A stretch of DNA of 64,000 bases from Synechococcus sp. PROS-9-1 (lineage in GTDB: Bacteria; Cyanobacteriota; Cyanobacteriia; PCC-6307; Cyanobiaceae). Under the pieces are notes generated by a model that worked only from the letters and a program-made list of their open reading frames with translations, did no database searches and was not told where the DNA came from. This document shows, piece after piece, positions 34,804 to 44,753 of this stretch (within the stretch, counting starts at the first letter, position 1; every line of letters begins with the position of its first letter). The DNA lies in NCBI RefSeq assembly GCF_014279775.1, contig NZ_CP047961.1, positions 868,001 through 932,000 of the forward strand, written 5' to 3'. Both the position numbers and the translations under genes were made by a program.

Positions 34804-35857
34804 GCGCTCCACCACAGCTTGAGCCTCCTCCAGCAGTGCATCCGAAACAGTGAGCGGCAACAGCAATCGGTTGATTGTTGATGGTTCCATTTTGTTGAAG
34901 AAGCTCATCCAAGCTCTTTGGCCTAGAACGCACAGGAATGCCTAACTGCTGATTAAAGTCGCAGTCGAATAGGGCTCCGGTCCAGCTAACACTGATCAAA
35001 CTTCTGCACATCACTGAGTTGAGGTTGGTGTCACGATGAGCTTGATGAAGCAAGGAGTAATAAGTCTCTAGCTCGCCCCGGGCTTTCAATGTTTGCGCAA
35101 ATCTCTGGATCGGCATGTTTGTGATTGTTAATAACCTGCTGAAATGTATGCCATGGTTCTGCAATAACTTTTTGCGATATAGGAGTTCTAGTTCGCCTTG
35201 CGCTGGTGGTAGTTGTGCGCCTGAAGGATTGAACACTAAATCCAGTTCAAGCTTGCTATTAGGAAGTCCGTAACCCAGTGCGTTTAAGCTTTTTAGTCCA
35301 GAAATGCTGCGCTGAAAAACACCCATTCCTCGTTGATTGTTCACTCGCTCCTCTTCAAAACAAGGCAGAGAGGCAACCACTTTCACACCTTCATCGGCTA
35401 AAAATGCAGCCAAGTCTTCTTGGCCAGGTTCTTGCAGGATTGTGAGATTGCAGCGATCAATCACTTGTACGCCAAGGCCTCGTGCATCGTGTACAAGGGA
35501 TCGGAATTGGGGATGTAGTTCTGGAGCACCTCCGGTTAAGTCAAGGCAGTTGAGTTTCAGGTGTTGGAGAACCTTGGGAATCAGATTGATCTGCTCTTCT
35601 TCCATCATTTCCGTCCGCCACGGTCCTGCATTCACATGACAATGGCTGCAGCTTTGATTGCAGCGGTAACCGAGATTGACTTGAAGGGTTTCAAGTTCGC
35701 CACGATTCAGGGCAGGGAATCGCTTCGCGCTTTGTTGTTGTTCAGTCGCTGGAGAGATTGAGGTCAATGTGAAGGGCGTAGAAGAGTGCTTGCTAGTACT
35801 TATGAGATCAAAACTAAAATTCCATCTTTGGATACCAGGGTCTTTGGTGTGCAACAA
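34796..35857 (-). CDS. arsS: Arsenosugar-biosynthesis-type radical SAM protein ArsS
   Basis: 353 residues. The radical SAM cluster motif CNQSCSHC lies near residue 67, preceded by LQVNLGY; LDLTGGAPELHPQF is the SAM-binding Gly motif; the C-terminal CFGCTAGGGSSCGG is the second, DUF3641-type Cys cluster. This architecture matches ArsS, proposed to act in arsenosugar synthesis. No ArsM gene is visible beside it. Confidence 0.88.
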   Translation of the reverse strand: MLHTKDPGIQRWNFSFDLISTSKHSSTPFTLTSISPATEQQQSAKRFPALNRGELETLQVNLGYRCNQSCSHCHVNAGPWRTEMMEEEQINLIPKVLQHLKLNCLDLTGGAPELHPQFRSLVHDARGLGVQVIDRCNLTILQEPGQEDLAAFLADEGVKVVASLPCFEEERVNNQRGMGVFQRSISGLKSLNALGYGLPNSKLELDLVFNPSGAQLPPAQGELELLYRKKLLQNHGIHFSRLLTITNMPIQRFAQTLKARGELETYYSLLHQAHRDTNLNSVMCRSLISVSWTGALFDCDFNQQLGIPVRSRPKSLDELLQQNGTINNQPIAVAAHCFGCTAGGGSSCGGALN

Positions 35858-35923
35858 GGCTCATCGTGCGATGCGATTTGACCCCGTGGTCGGAATGACT
35901 TTGCCCCGTGAGCTTTCAATTGA

Positions 35924-37117
35924 TTAATGAGGCAATGTTTTAAACCATTCCACATACTCTTCTGGACCTCCCTTCACGAGGCAGTCAAAACGCAGTGGGT
36001 CGTCTGGATCGCTGATACCTGACAGCTTGCTGTCGCTCAAATTGGGGCGATCGACTTCTCCATGGCTGCTATCAACAAGAACAACACGGGCTGGGCGGTT
36101 ATAGCTTGCGCCTAGTTGTTGAAGAAGGGTCAGAAATCCTCTGTCACTTCCTCCTCGCAGCCAACCATCACCCAACGGACAGGGCGTGGACGTCACGGTG
36201 TCACCAACTCCAACCAGCATGGGAATGGCCTCCCGTTCAATGTGCTGATGACAAAGATCCAGAAGGTCTTGATGGTTATGGGGCGCAGTGCGCACATTGA
36301 ACGTGTCACCGAGCGGAGCTGTTCCTGTCTTTTGAGCGATGTGACGATTGATGAGCACCAGCAAACCCACTTCTTTAATGGCTCCCTTCAGCATGAATTG
36401 GATGTCAGTGGTTCCAACATCCCCAGGTTCTGCCGGTTTGATTCTTTCCTGACCAGAGTCATCATGTCCCAGGTTTGGAGCGACGTGAAGGAAAAATGAC
36501 GTGGGTAGGCCAGCCGCTCCTGCAGCTGACATCAGGGAATCCATCAAATCTGACAACATCAACTGCAGCTGTTTCTGCCGCGCTATATCACCTTTGATTC
36601 TGCTGAACAGACTGTTTAGGTTGATGGTTGGAGAGACCTGGGTATCAAGAATCGCGAGCTTGAGTTCTTCCTCGAGTTCTTGGCCCTGCAACTCTGGCAA
36701 GACTTGACTCAGTTTTATGCGCAACAGATCCCCCATCCGTTGAGGCACGGATTCCAGGAAGTTCATTTCCTCATTGCTCACTCCAGGGTGTGAGACGACC
36801 CCAAATCGGTCTTGAAATTGAACGCCTCCGGCGGCAAGCCCTGGTAAGTAGAGGCCCTCGCGTTGTGCCTTCTGGTTGTCGCCTAAAGCTTTTTCAACGA
36901 GTCGGTTCACACCACGGCGGCCCTCGTGTTCTCCGTTAGTCAGCACGCTGAACCGGTTTTGCATGCCTGCTGCAGCTTCTACATAGTCAGCGCGAAGAGT
37001 GCGTGTGAGCGGATCCTTAACGAGGGGCATGCAAACTCCGTCGAGGTCTTGCACGATCAGTAAGTCTGTCTCCGCCCTCATTTCGTCGCGGAGTGCATCA
37101 AGGCTTAGTGGTGCCAT
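35924..37117 (-). CDS. stpA: Glucosylglycerol-3-phosphate phosphatase
   Basis: 397 residues, about the family length. Diagnostic segments are LLIVQDLDGVCMPLVKDP (HAD-like nucleophile motif), VLTNGEHEGRRGV, GLYLPGLAAGGVQFQDRFG, HVAPNLGHDDSGQE and GVGDTVTS. StpA removes phosphate from glucosylglycerol phosphate to make the compatible solute glucosylglycerol, an adaptation to salt. A ggpS synthase gene is not adjacent. It is divergent from the gene at 37514. Confidence 0.93.
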   Translation of the reverse strand: MAPLSLDALRDEMRAETDLLIVQDLDGVCMPLVKDPLTRTLRADYVEAAAGMQNRFSVLTNGEHEGRRGVNRLVEKALGDNQKAQREGLYLPGLAAGGVQFQDRFGVVSHPGVSNEEMNFLESVPQRMGDLLRIKLSQVLPELQGQELEEELKLAILDTQVSPTINLNSLFSRIKGDIARQKQLQLMLSDLMDSLMSAAGAAGLPTSFFLHVAPNLGHDDSGQERIKPAEPGDVGTTDIQFMLKGAIKEVGLLVLINRHIAQKTGTAPLGDTFNVRTAPHNHQDLLDLCHQHIEREAIPMLVGVGDTVTSTPCPLGDGWLRGGSDRGFLTLLQQLGASYNRPARVVLVDSSHGEVDRPNLSDSKLSGISDPDDPLRFDCLVKGGPEEYVEWFKTLPH

Positions 37118-37513
37118 TGTTGAAACGGTGTCCTTGCAGGAGTTTTGTAGGGGTTCGATAGCGCGATGCGGTGTTCTAGCTCAGATCTCCCACGCGGCTT
37201 GGTGGTTTTTAATTCTGTTCCATTGAGGCGACAACTCACGCTGCTCCCATGGCTTTGCGATAAGCAGGACGACGCTCAGCTGTTCGATCGTTGCTTGGAT
37301 TGATGGATAGGGGTCTAGATCGATGTGGGGAAAAAGCAAAGGCACGAGATCGCTCTAGCTGCAGAGCTAGCGGTGATGTTGGGGCCGGCAGGTTTGAGCC
37401 CCAGTCTTTTCCTTCAAACTGCTGAGCTTGCATGGGCCCGTGTAAGTTCTCATCTCGAACATCGCGGCTAGCCAGGCCTTCTTTAGTGTTGGGGTGTGCA
37501 AAGTGGTGTGTTG
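37118..37513. other. Divergent promoter region with a possible GST C-terminal remnant
   Basis: About 395 nt between two divergent genes. A minus-strand frame ending at 37236 reads NDRTAERRPAYRKAMGAA, which resembles the last helix of glutathione S-transferases. There is no intact gene. Confidence 0.3.
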
Positions 37514-39043
37514 ATGGAGATGCTGTTGGATGGCAACTCATTTTTTTCACCGTCTCTTGATCGAGACGCCATCCACCGCCGAATTTTGGAGCTGGAGAAA
37601 GGCAAGGTTGGCCTCTACAGCGTGGGGCTCTATCCCGCCTCCCTGGCTTACAACTGCGCCATGCAGAAAACCAGTGAGGGGCACCTTTTGCTTGCTCCTC
37701 GCCCTGGCCGGGACTTGCTAGGCGCGTTCCCCGACGATGTGATTCAAGGCATGGACGAAGTCCATGTGGCAACGATTGAGGCAATGGCCACCCACGAGCT
37801 TGCTGGCAAGCGTGTGACCAACTCATTAGCCGACCTGCTCATGCGCTGTGAGTTGGTGATCCTCAGTGCTAATAGCAATCACGTGGAGGACGATCTGCGA
37901 GAGGCTTGCCGGCTGCGTGCGGAGCTCAGCAGAGAACAGGTGGTAATCGCTTGTCTTGCAGGCTCCTTTGGTCATGACCAAATTGCCAATGAGTCTTATG
38001 TGCTTTGCGAAAAAGAGCCCAATTTGGCTTTTTTCTCAGGCTTTCATCGTCATGGAGCCTTGCGAAATCCTCTCGATAGCTTCACAGCTAACTTCTGTCA
38101 TCCCAATGCATTAACTGCTTTGTTGGGCGCGCGTTTGCTTGATCGTCTGTCTCCGAATATTCAGGTTTCACCGGGTGTTCACAACGTGGAGGGCCAGTAC
38201 ATCAAGGCGGCTAAAAACATGGCGTCTGTGTTTGCAGGCTTTGGCTATTCATTCCATAAGCAAAATCCAGGCGTTTTGCCTACCTTGCTGACACTTCTCT
38301 TGGATCAATGCCTTGATCAGGCGGCCACGGTGTCGATGGCACGCCGCGATCGTCAACGGCTTTACAACCGTCAGCCGTTTTCACTCACTGAATTGGGGTA
38401 TGGAGTCCCGAGAATTGAAGCGGCCCTTGTGCGTGAGGGGGATATGGAGAAGGTTCGGGACCATACCTTTGCCCAGCTCACGGCGATGGTTGCTGATGTT
38501 CGAGGCAGCATGATGATGCCCGTTTCGGGTAAGCCAACACGGAATTTTCAGGTTGGTCAGGTGCTTTCAGACCACATGCATCTTGAGCAGCGCTGTCCGG
38601 AAAACATGGAGGAATTGGAAGGGTGGTGTGAAGCTGCCGGTCTACGCAAGGGTGGCTTAGAGGGGCTGAAGGCCTTGCGTTATTGGCCGCAAATTGCACG
38701 TAAATATTCAATTCCGGTTCATGATGCATCCATGATCAATTTGCTTTATATGGCTATTTATGGGCGACAAGCGACGAAAGATGTTGCTTTTTCAGTCATG
38801 ACTGATAGCCGGCAATTATCTACTTACTGCCAGGAATCTGTGCGACCCACCCATAGCCGTCGTTACGCCGAGGCTTTACAGAATCTGGACATGCCTGAAG
38901 CCATCGATCTCATTGTTAATGCTGTGATTGCAGATAATGCCCGCCGCTTGATTCGAGGCGATTCAGGCCTCGAGGATATGGAAGTTGATAATGATCCTCC
39001 TGCTTACCTCCGTGCCATGAATGTGATTGAAAATGCGCTTTAA
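37514..39043 (+). CDS. Conserved cyanobacterial protein, putative NAD(P)-dependent dehydrogenase
   Basis: 509 residues from ATG 37514 (a GTG at 37496 would add six). Segments such as VGLYSVGLYPASLAYNCAM, CELVILSANSNHVEDDL, VIACLAGSFGHDQ and GVHNVEGQYIKAAKNMASVF resemble the layout of glycerol-3-phosphate dehydrogenases with a helical C-terminal domain (KNMASV region), but no classic GxGxxG is seen. Divergent from stpA, which uses a glycerol-phosphate derived sugar, so a role in glycerol phosphate supply is suggestive only. Confidence 0.6.
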   Translation: MEMLLDGNSFFSPSLDRDAIHRRILELEKGKVGLYSVGLYPASLAYNCAMQKTSEGHLLLAPRPGRDLLGAFPDDVIQGMDEVHVATIEAMATHELAGKRVTNSLADLLMRCELVILSANSNHVEDDLREACRLRAELSREQVVIACLAGSFGHDQIANESYVLCEKEPNLAFFSGFHRHGALRNPLDSFTANFCHPNALTALLGARLLDRLSPNIQVSPGVHNVEGQYIKAAKNMASVFAGFGYSFHKQNPGVLPTLLTLLLDQCLDQAATVSMARRDRQRLYNRQPFSLTELGYGVPRIEAALVREGDMEKVRDHTFAQLTAMVADVRGSMMMPVSGKPTRNFQVGQVLSDHMHLEQRCPENMEELEGWCEAAGLRKGGLEGLKALRYWPQIARKYSIPVHDASMINLLYMAIYGRQATKDVAFSVMTDSRQLSTYCQESVRPTHSRRYAEALQNLDMPEAIDLIVNAVIADNARRLIRGDSGLEDMEVDNDPPAYLRAMNVIENAL

Positions 39044-41691
39044 TCAATCATGATTAATTTGTTGGCAACACATTTGTAAGGATCAGGATCACAACTCAGA
39101 ACAATGACTTGTAGTCCTCTTGAAACGGCTTGTTGCAGCATCTCCAATACTCCCTTGAGGCGTTGAGCATCAGTGTTGGTGAAGGCGTCGTCGAAGACCA
39201 GGGGAAGACATCCCCCATGCCGTTCTTTGAGGGTGTCAGCAATGGCGATGCGTAGGGCTGCATTCAGCTGTTCTTTCATTCCACCGCTGAGTTGATCAAA
39301 GGAGAATAGAGTGCCCTCGCGTTGTAGCCCTAGTTGCTGCAGGCCATCTTGTGTATCATAACTAAGAGAACAGCTGTCTGCTGGGTTCCTCAATAAGGGT
39401 TGAAGGACCTGATTAATGTTGTGTTTCAAGGGGGTGGAATAGCGCTGAGAGAGATCACTTCTAGCTTGTTGAAAGCGTTGAAGTAGATGGCTACGGGCGC
39501 GGACCAAGAGTGCTTCTTGCTGCTCAGCTTGTGTTGCTAATTCAAGCTTTGCTGAAGCTTCGGCCACTGCTGAGTGCAGATCACTTTGTCCAAGTGAGTC
39601 GCATCGTTCTAGGAGTGCACCACGCTGGATTCCAAGCTCTTGACGTTGCTCGGTGAGCTGATGTTCCAGGCGATCAAGAGTCTCTAATTCTACTTTTGGA
39701 TCGCCATTGACTTGGGATGAGGTAGATCTCCGAAGGGCCCCAATATGGGCTTTTAAGATCTCCTGCTGAGAACTTGATGTTTCGATTGATTGTGTGAGTT
39801 GTTGCTGAGACCCTACCTCTTGTTCAAGCGATTGATGTTGCTTAAAGCATTGCTCTTTCTCTGCTTTAAGCCGCTCATGCTGGAGGCGCTTTTGCTGCCA
39901 TTGTTTCTGTTGTGTATCGTGCTGAATTTCAAGCTGCCGGACTTGTTTCTGATGGGTTTCGCTCTCGTCTTTCAACGTTCGGTAGCGAATTCGGCATTGT
40001 TCCAGTTCTTTCTCATGATCAGAATCTGGTTTCAGATCACTGGATGGAAGGCCTTGATTCAGTGCATCCAACTGGAAGCGCAACTCCTCGAGGTTGGGAG
40101 CTTTTTGTCCTGATGGAGGGATGAGTTGTGTGAGTTGGGCTTTTAAGAGCTCTTGTTGTTGGAGGAGAAGCTTGCGTTGTTCGCTGCGTTGTTGAGCTTC
40201 CTCAAGGGAGCTTGCTTTCCACAGTTTCAATCCAGCTTTCAAAGCGATTTGAAGGGCCTTTTGTGTGTCCTCGAGTGAGGCGAGTCCTGTACCTTCACCG
40301 GGGCTGATCTTTAGGCGTACATGTTCTCCAACATCAATGCGGAAGACACCTGCTTGATCACACGATTCACCTTCATTTAGATGGGACCCCTCAACTGAAA
40401 CGGTTTGATCTGTAGCTTCCACCAGGACTGTTGAGGCCATGCTTTCGATGCGGATGGCTACGGCCCGAAGCTCCTCTTGAGTTTTCTTGAGTTGCTGCAG
40501 CTCTTGGGCGGTACCGCCTTCGATCTTGTTGAATGCCGTGTTGATTTGTTGTTGTTGTTCGGTTAAGCGTTGGCGCTGCTCAACCTGGCGACTAAGTCTT
40601 TCTAGGCGCTGCTTCAGTTCATCGCGGTCCTTTCGTTGTCTAAGCAAGAGGCCCTGTTCTTCCAGGGCCTGTCTTTGTTGTTCGAGTTCTGCCGTCCGTT
40701 GCTGTGCCTCTTTGATTTGCTGGCTTGCCGCGTTGTAGGTCGTCTCAAATTCTTTGAGTTCTCGCTCCAAGCGGGCCAGGTTGTGCTCACAGGCCGTGCT
40801 GTCAGCCAACAGCTTGCGAAGAGTGGCGCAGCTTTTTTCGAGTTGCTGTTGTTGGAGGGTGAGGGGCTTCAATTTTTGAAGCGCTTCTTGCAGCTGAAGC
40901 AAACGTTGGCGCTGCCGTCGCAGCTCCGGTAACTTCTCGAGTTCCAGGTTGTGCAGCTTCGCTTCAACCCGATCGAGCTCCTCACAGGACAGCTCAAACC
41001 CCCGCAGTTGCTCAAGGCTTTCCGTGTGATGCGCCTTGGCTGTTTTAAGAGCCTCTTGACGCTTCCAAAGTTCGCTTTGCTGACGGACGCCTCGTGTGCT
41101 CAAGCTTTCAGACACCAGGCGTTCGAGTTGCGTGTGAACCCTTTGATCCAATGGCGATTGCAATGATTGCTCGGCCTGTTGTTCCAAGCATTCGATCAAG
41201 TTGTTGAGGTCGTAGTGCTCATGGCTGAGGCTCAGCAAGTCGCGACCCGATTCACCCTGCTTCACCCAAAGATGGGCCCAGCGGCTGGGCAATGTTTTAT
41301 TCACCTGCCGGCTGTTGAGAATCTCGTCAACACCGAGCAGGTGGGCTAATTGATCCTCAGCGGCCGATCCAATCAGGGCCACCTGCCCCTTGGCTTGCAA
41401 TTGGGTGGTGCCACTGGGACCGCTGAAGCGTTTGAGAAGGGTCCAATGCTGTTCGCTTGTTTCAAATTCCAGCTTGATTTGGGGATGGCCGGCATGGAGT
41501 TGGGAACGCAGATCCTGCGCTGCTGTCCCACTGGATGCAGCACGCACAAAAAGTGTTCGATGCAGAGCCTCAACCAAGGAACTTTTGCCGCTTTCATTGG
41601 CTCCACCAATGACCGTTAGCCCTGGAGCAAAGTCCAGAACTAGGTCTTGATGGCGGCGAACGCTGGCGAACTCACTGCGAATCAGCCGCAT
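39040..41691 (-). CDS. SbcC/YhaN-like coiled-coil ATPase
   Basis: 883 residues. An N-terminal Walker A (GGANESGKSSLVEALHR, about 29-45) and C-terminal signature DQLSGGMKEQLNAAL with Walker B PLVFDDAFTNTDAQ flank about 500 residues of Gln/Glu/Leu-rich coiled coil. No CxxC zinc hook is seen in the middle, so it is nearer YhaN-type SMC-like proteins than classic SbcC. The partner nuclease lies directly upstream (10-nt overlap). It is convergent with the gene ending at 39043. Confidence 0.88.
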   Translation of the reverse strand: MRLIRSEFASVRRHQDLVLDFAPGLTVIGGANESGKSSLVEALHRTLFVRAASSGTAAQDLRSQLHAGHPQIKLEFETSEQHWTLLKRFSGPSGTTQLQAKGQVALIGSAAEDQLAHLLGVDEILNSRQVNKTLPSRWAHLWVKQGESGRDLLSLSHEHYDLNNLIECLEQQAEQSLQSPLDQRVHTQLERLVSESLSTRGVRQQSELWKRQEALKTAKAHHTESLEQLRGFELSCEELDRVEAKLHNLELEKLPELRRQRQRLLQLQEALQKLKPLTLQQQQLEKSCATLRKLLADSTACEHNLARLERELKEFETTYNAASQQIKEAQQRTAELEQQRQALEEQGLLLRQRKDRDELKQRLERLSRQVEQRQRLTEQQQQINTAFNKIEGGTAQELQQLKKTQEELRAVAIRIESMASTVLVEATDQTVSVEGSHLNEGESCDQAGVFRIDVGEHVRLKISPGEGTGLASLEDTQKALQIALKAGLKLWKASSLEEAQQRSEQRKLLLQQQELLKAQLTQLIPPSGQKAPNLEELRFQLDALNQGLPSSDLKPDSDHEKELEQCRIRYRTLKDESETHQKQVRQLEIQHDTQQKQWQQKRLQHERLKAEKEQCFKQHQSLEQEVGSQQQLTQSIETSSSQQEILKAHIGALRRSTSSQVNGDPKVELETLDRLEHQLTEQRQELGIQRGALLERCDSLGQSDLHSAVAEASAKLELATQAEQQEALLVRARSHLLQRFQQARSDLSQRYSTPLKHNINQVLQPLLRNPADSCSLSYDTQDGLQQLGLQREGTLFSFDQLSGGMKEQLNAALRIAIADTLKERHGGCLPLVFDDAFTNTDAQRLKGVLEMLQQAVSRGLQVIVLSCDPDPYKCVANKLIMID

Positions 41692-42875
41692 GAAGCCTCC
41701 TGATCTTCGACGTCTTCCAGCACAATCCTGTGCAGCTCGAGCATCGCTTGTTCGAGCATGGCTCGATCGATGTCGTTGTGTTCAGAGCCTGGAGCGGTGT
41801 TGTCATCCAGCTCAGTCGCAAGATCTTTGCTGATGCCCTTGATCAAGGGCGCATCATCGCGTTGCAGAAAGGTTTGAAATTCTCCTGGCTCCGGTCTCCG
41901 ATGGGGCATCCCGCGGATTCTGAGGTGGAGGAGTTGTTGATCTAAATCTTGCAAGTGCTGTTGCAACTGTTGGTGCCCTTGAAAAGACAGTTGGCCGCTT
42001 AGCTCAAGTCTCAAAAGATCTTTGCCCACCTTTCGTCTCACACAGGATTCAATCGTGTCTTTGAGGCGTTGTAGATCAGCCCCACTACTCACCTTGGTTT
42101 CGATCCTGTGCCACGACATGGCACCTGTTGCAATCGGAGTGACCTCAGGAGGTTGTTTCCGTTGCACGTCCACCAGAAGAGCTTGTGAGCGTTGATCGTG
42201 ATCACTTGTGGGGAAACGATCGGGTTCAGGGGTGCCGCAATACCAAGCGCGCGGGTTCAGTTGGGTCAGAGCATGCCAATCGCCCAGAGCGATGTAGTCC
42301 ACCTCTTCTTCAGGCCATCGATCGTGATGCAATTGGTTGACTTGTCCTTCTGCACCAAAGCCTTGTACAGAGCCATGGGCGAGTACGACCCTGGGCTGAT
42401 CGTGGGGCAAAGAACTCCAGTTCAGGGATTCCAGCCAATCCGCGGGGCTACGACTATCTCTTTGGCGCAGTAACGGGCAAGGGAGCAGCACCATTCCTGC
42501 AATGACCTGAGGCTCTGCTTGAAGCAAGAGCTGCAAATTGGGGCAACGTTCGCGCATCTGACGTTGCACATCCCGGCGTTGCCAGATGCCACCGGCTCCT
42601 CCATGGTCATGGTTTCCAGGAATGACCAGCACAGGGCAGCTGATCGAAGCGATTGCTTCCATCACCTCCATCACCACCGCTGGAGCCACCGTGCTCGAGT
42701 CGAACAGATCACCGGCCACCATTACGGCATCCACGTTTTGCTCGCTTGCTGTTGCAGCGATACGTGAAACGGCATTGACCCGTTCTTGCTGAAGACGGGC
42801 GCGTTTTTGAGGATCCTCAATCCATTGATATGGCTTGCCGATTTGCCAGTCAGCAGTGTGAAGAAAACGTGGCAC
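41682..42875 (-). CDS. SbcD/Mre11-like metallophosphoesterase
   Basis: 397 residues from GTG 42875, chosen because VPRFLHTADWQIGKPYQW is the normal SbcD start; the frame extends upstream to ATG 43010 but would overlap the divergent kinase gene. Metal-binding motifs are HTADWQIG, AGDLFDSS, IPGNHDHGG, VLAHGSVQG and ALGDWHAL. With the downstream ATPase it forms a Mre11-Rad50-like nuclease that opens hairpins and protein-blocked ends. Confidence 0.9.
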   Translation of the reverse strand: MPRFLHTADWQIGKPYQWIEDPQKRARLQQERVNAVSRIAATASEQNVDAVMVAGDLFDSSTVAPAVVMEVMEAIASISCPVLVIPGNHDHGGAGGIWQRRDVQRQMRERCPNLQLLLQAEPQVIAGMVLLPCPLLRQRDSRSPADWLESLNWSSLPHDQPRVVLAHGSVQGFGAEGQVNQLHHDRWPEEEVDYIALGDWHALTQLNPRAWYCGTPEPDRFPTSDHDQRSQALLVDVQRKQPPEVTPIATGAMSWHRIETKVSSGADLQRLKDTIESCVRRKVGKDLLRLELSGQLSFQGHQQLQQHLQDLDQQLLHLRIRGMPHRRPEPGEFQTFLQRDDAPLIKGISKDLATELDDNTAPGSEHNDIDRAMLEQAMLELHRIVLEDVEDQEASCG

Positions 42876-42996
42876 CGTTGCTGAGCGGGTGTTCTGACCC
42901 CATGCTGCCGCTTCCCGGCTCTTTTTCCGCACACTCAGCGCTGGCGGATCAGTTGATACAAGGCATTGTTTCGTCCTGAGTCTCATGCGATTCGTT

Positions 42997-44151
42997 ATGG
43001 CCGATGCCAATACCAGGCTTTATCCATCGCTTGACGCGATCGCAGGACTGTTTCATCCACCCGAGCAAATCACCTCGATTGACACGCTGGGATCTGGAAA
43101 CGTGAATGACACGTTTTTGGTGTCCTTGACGGCGGATGCGGCGTGTCGGGCCTTTGTGATGCAGCGTCTGAACACAAGCGTGTTCGAAAAGCCTGAGTTG
43201 GTCATGCGCAACTTGCTGGCTCTAGGCACGCATGTACAACAACGTTTGGCTAAAGAGCCTCCTGAATTGGCTGGACGGCGTTGGGAGATTCCAACGGTTC
43301 TCCCAACACGCGATAGCCAAGGCCATTGGGTTGAGCACAACGGAGAATTTTGGCGCTCGATCACCTACATCGGAGCGTCTACTACGAGTGATGTGATCCG
43401 TGATGGTGGGCATGCGCGAGAGGTGGGGTATGGATTGGGGATGTTCCATCACCTCATCAGTGATTTACCCACTTGCGACCTAGCAGACACCCTGGAAGGC
43501 TTTCACATCACTCCGAGCTATCTCAAGCATTACGACACGGTTTGCAGAGATCAATCCGAGTGGCTTGAGAAGCGGTTATCGCTCGATCCGCGGCTCAACA
43601 GTGCGATTGATTTCGTGGAACGCCGCCGTGACTGTGTGGATGTGTTGGAGGTTGCCTGCGCTCGCGGCGAACTGCAAAGACGACCGATTCATGGAGACCC
43701 CAAAATCAACAATGTGATGCTCGATGAGCAGAGTGGTCGTGCAGTGGGATTGATTGATCTCGATACGGTTAAGCCCGGTTTGGTTCACTACGACATCGGT
43801 GATTGCCTGCGTTCTTGTTGCAATCCTCTTGGCGAGGAGACCTTGCAGGTTGAGTTGGTGACGTTTGATCTCAACCTTTGTCGGGCGATTCTTGAGGGTT
43901 ATCTCACGATGGGTCGATCCTTCCTTTCTGACCAGGATTTTCGCTATCTACCAGACTGCATTCGTTTGATTCCGTTTGAGCTTGGGTTGCGCTTTTTAAC
44001 CGACTACTTGGCTGGGGATCGTTACTTTCGAACAGAACGACCCGCTCACAATTTGGATCGAGCCTTGGTGCAATTTGCGCTGACTCAATCGATCGAAGCC
44101 CAAGGGGATGACCTACAGCTCATGATTCGCGAACTTTCAGGAGCGAGCTGA
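42997..44151 (+). CDS. Aminoglycoside-phosphotransferase-fold kinase (N-acetylhexosamine kinase-like)
   Basis: 384 residues from ATG 42997 (ATG 42985 possible). The kinase fold is shown by LGSGNVNDTFLVSL, the catalytic loop PIHGDPKINNVML and the metal-binding LIDLDTVKPG. The layout resembles NahK-type sugar kinases. It is followed one base later by a DOMON-like gene, so they are one transcript. The substrate is likely a sugar but is not proven. Confidence 0.82.
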   Translation: MADANTRLYPSLDAIAGLFHPPEQITSIDTLGSGNVNDTFLVSLTADAACRAFVMQRLNTSVFEKPELVMRNLLALGTHVQQRLAKEPPELAGRRWEIPTVLPTRDSQGHWVEHNGEFWRSITYIGASTTSDVIRDGGHAREVGYGLGMFHHLISDLPTCDLADTLEGFHITPSYLKHYDTVCRDQSEWLEKRLSLDPRLNSAIDFVERRRDCVDVLEVACARGELQRRPIHGDPKINNVMLDEQSGRAVGLIDLDTVKPGLVHYDIGDCLRSCCNPLGEETLQVELVTFDLNLCRAILEGYLTMGRSFLSDQDFRYLPDCIRLIPFELGLRFLTDYLAGDRYFRTERPAHNLDRALVQFALTQSIEAQGDDLQLMIRELSGAS

Positions 44152-44152
44152 A

Positions 44153-44737
44153 ATGTCGCGCCATCCCGTGATGGTCCGGCAGGTTTGCCCGCTCCTTCCT
44201 CAAGACCCCCAAGAATCACCTGATCTCTTGCTTAGCGCTGAGTTTGTCTGGCGTGAAGCAGGCATTCTCGAACTCAGCTACAACCTTCGGCCGGCACAGC
44301 GTGATGGAGATTTGTTTGCCGTTTCGCTGCCTTTGATAGAGCCAGTGTCCGTTCCGATGCATGGTGATCGCCGCGATGAGCTTTGGAAGCAAAGTTGCTT
44401 TGAGGCGTTCATCGGAGTGCCTGGCTCTCAGCAGTACTGGGAATTAAACGTATCGCCCTTAGGTCACTGGAACCTTTACAGCTTTGAGCGCTACCGCCAC
44501 TCTGGCTCTGGGTTTGTTGAGGCCTTGCCACCATCCGTGACCGTGCGCCAAACGCGATGGGACTGCCGTTGTGATGTGGTTTTGGATTTACGTCCTTGGT
44601 GGCCGATTAAGGGCATGCCAGAACTCGGTCTGACGATGGTTGTGGAGGAAATCAATGGTCGTCTCAGCTACTGGGCTCTTTCCCATCCAGGAGACGCTGC
44701 AGACTTTCATGACCGTCGCAGCTTTCTGATCTGTTGA
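44153..44737 (+). CDS. DOMON-like domain protein
   Basis: 194 residues. The segments LWKQSCFEAFIGVPGSQQYW, ELNVSPLGHWNLYSFERYR and PGDAADFHDRRSFLIC match the DOMON-like ligand-binding domain found beside sugar enzymes. No signal peptide is seen, so it is probably cytosolic and binds a sugar or haem-like ligand. It starts one base after the kinase stop, which implies a shared pathway. Confidence 0.75.
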   Translation: MSRHPVMVRQVCPLLPQDPQESPDLLLSAEFVWREAGILELSYNLRPAQRDGDLFAVSLPLIEPVSVPMHGDRRDELWKQSCFEAFIGVPGSQQYWELNVSPLGHWNLYSFERYRHSGSGFVEALPPSVTVRQTRWDCRCDVVLDLRPWWPIKGMPELGLTMVVEEINGRLSYWALSHPGDAADFHDRRSFLIC

Positions 44738-44753
44738 TGGATCGTCCACGCCT

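Noticed and set aside
37236-37826. 196-codon minus-strand reading frame
   Set aside because: Most of it is the complement of the gene at 37514; only its last codons look GST-like and are noted as a possible remnant.
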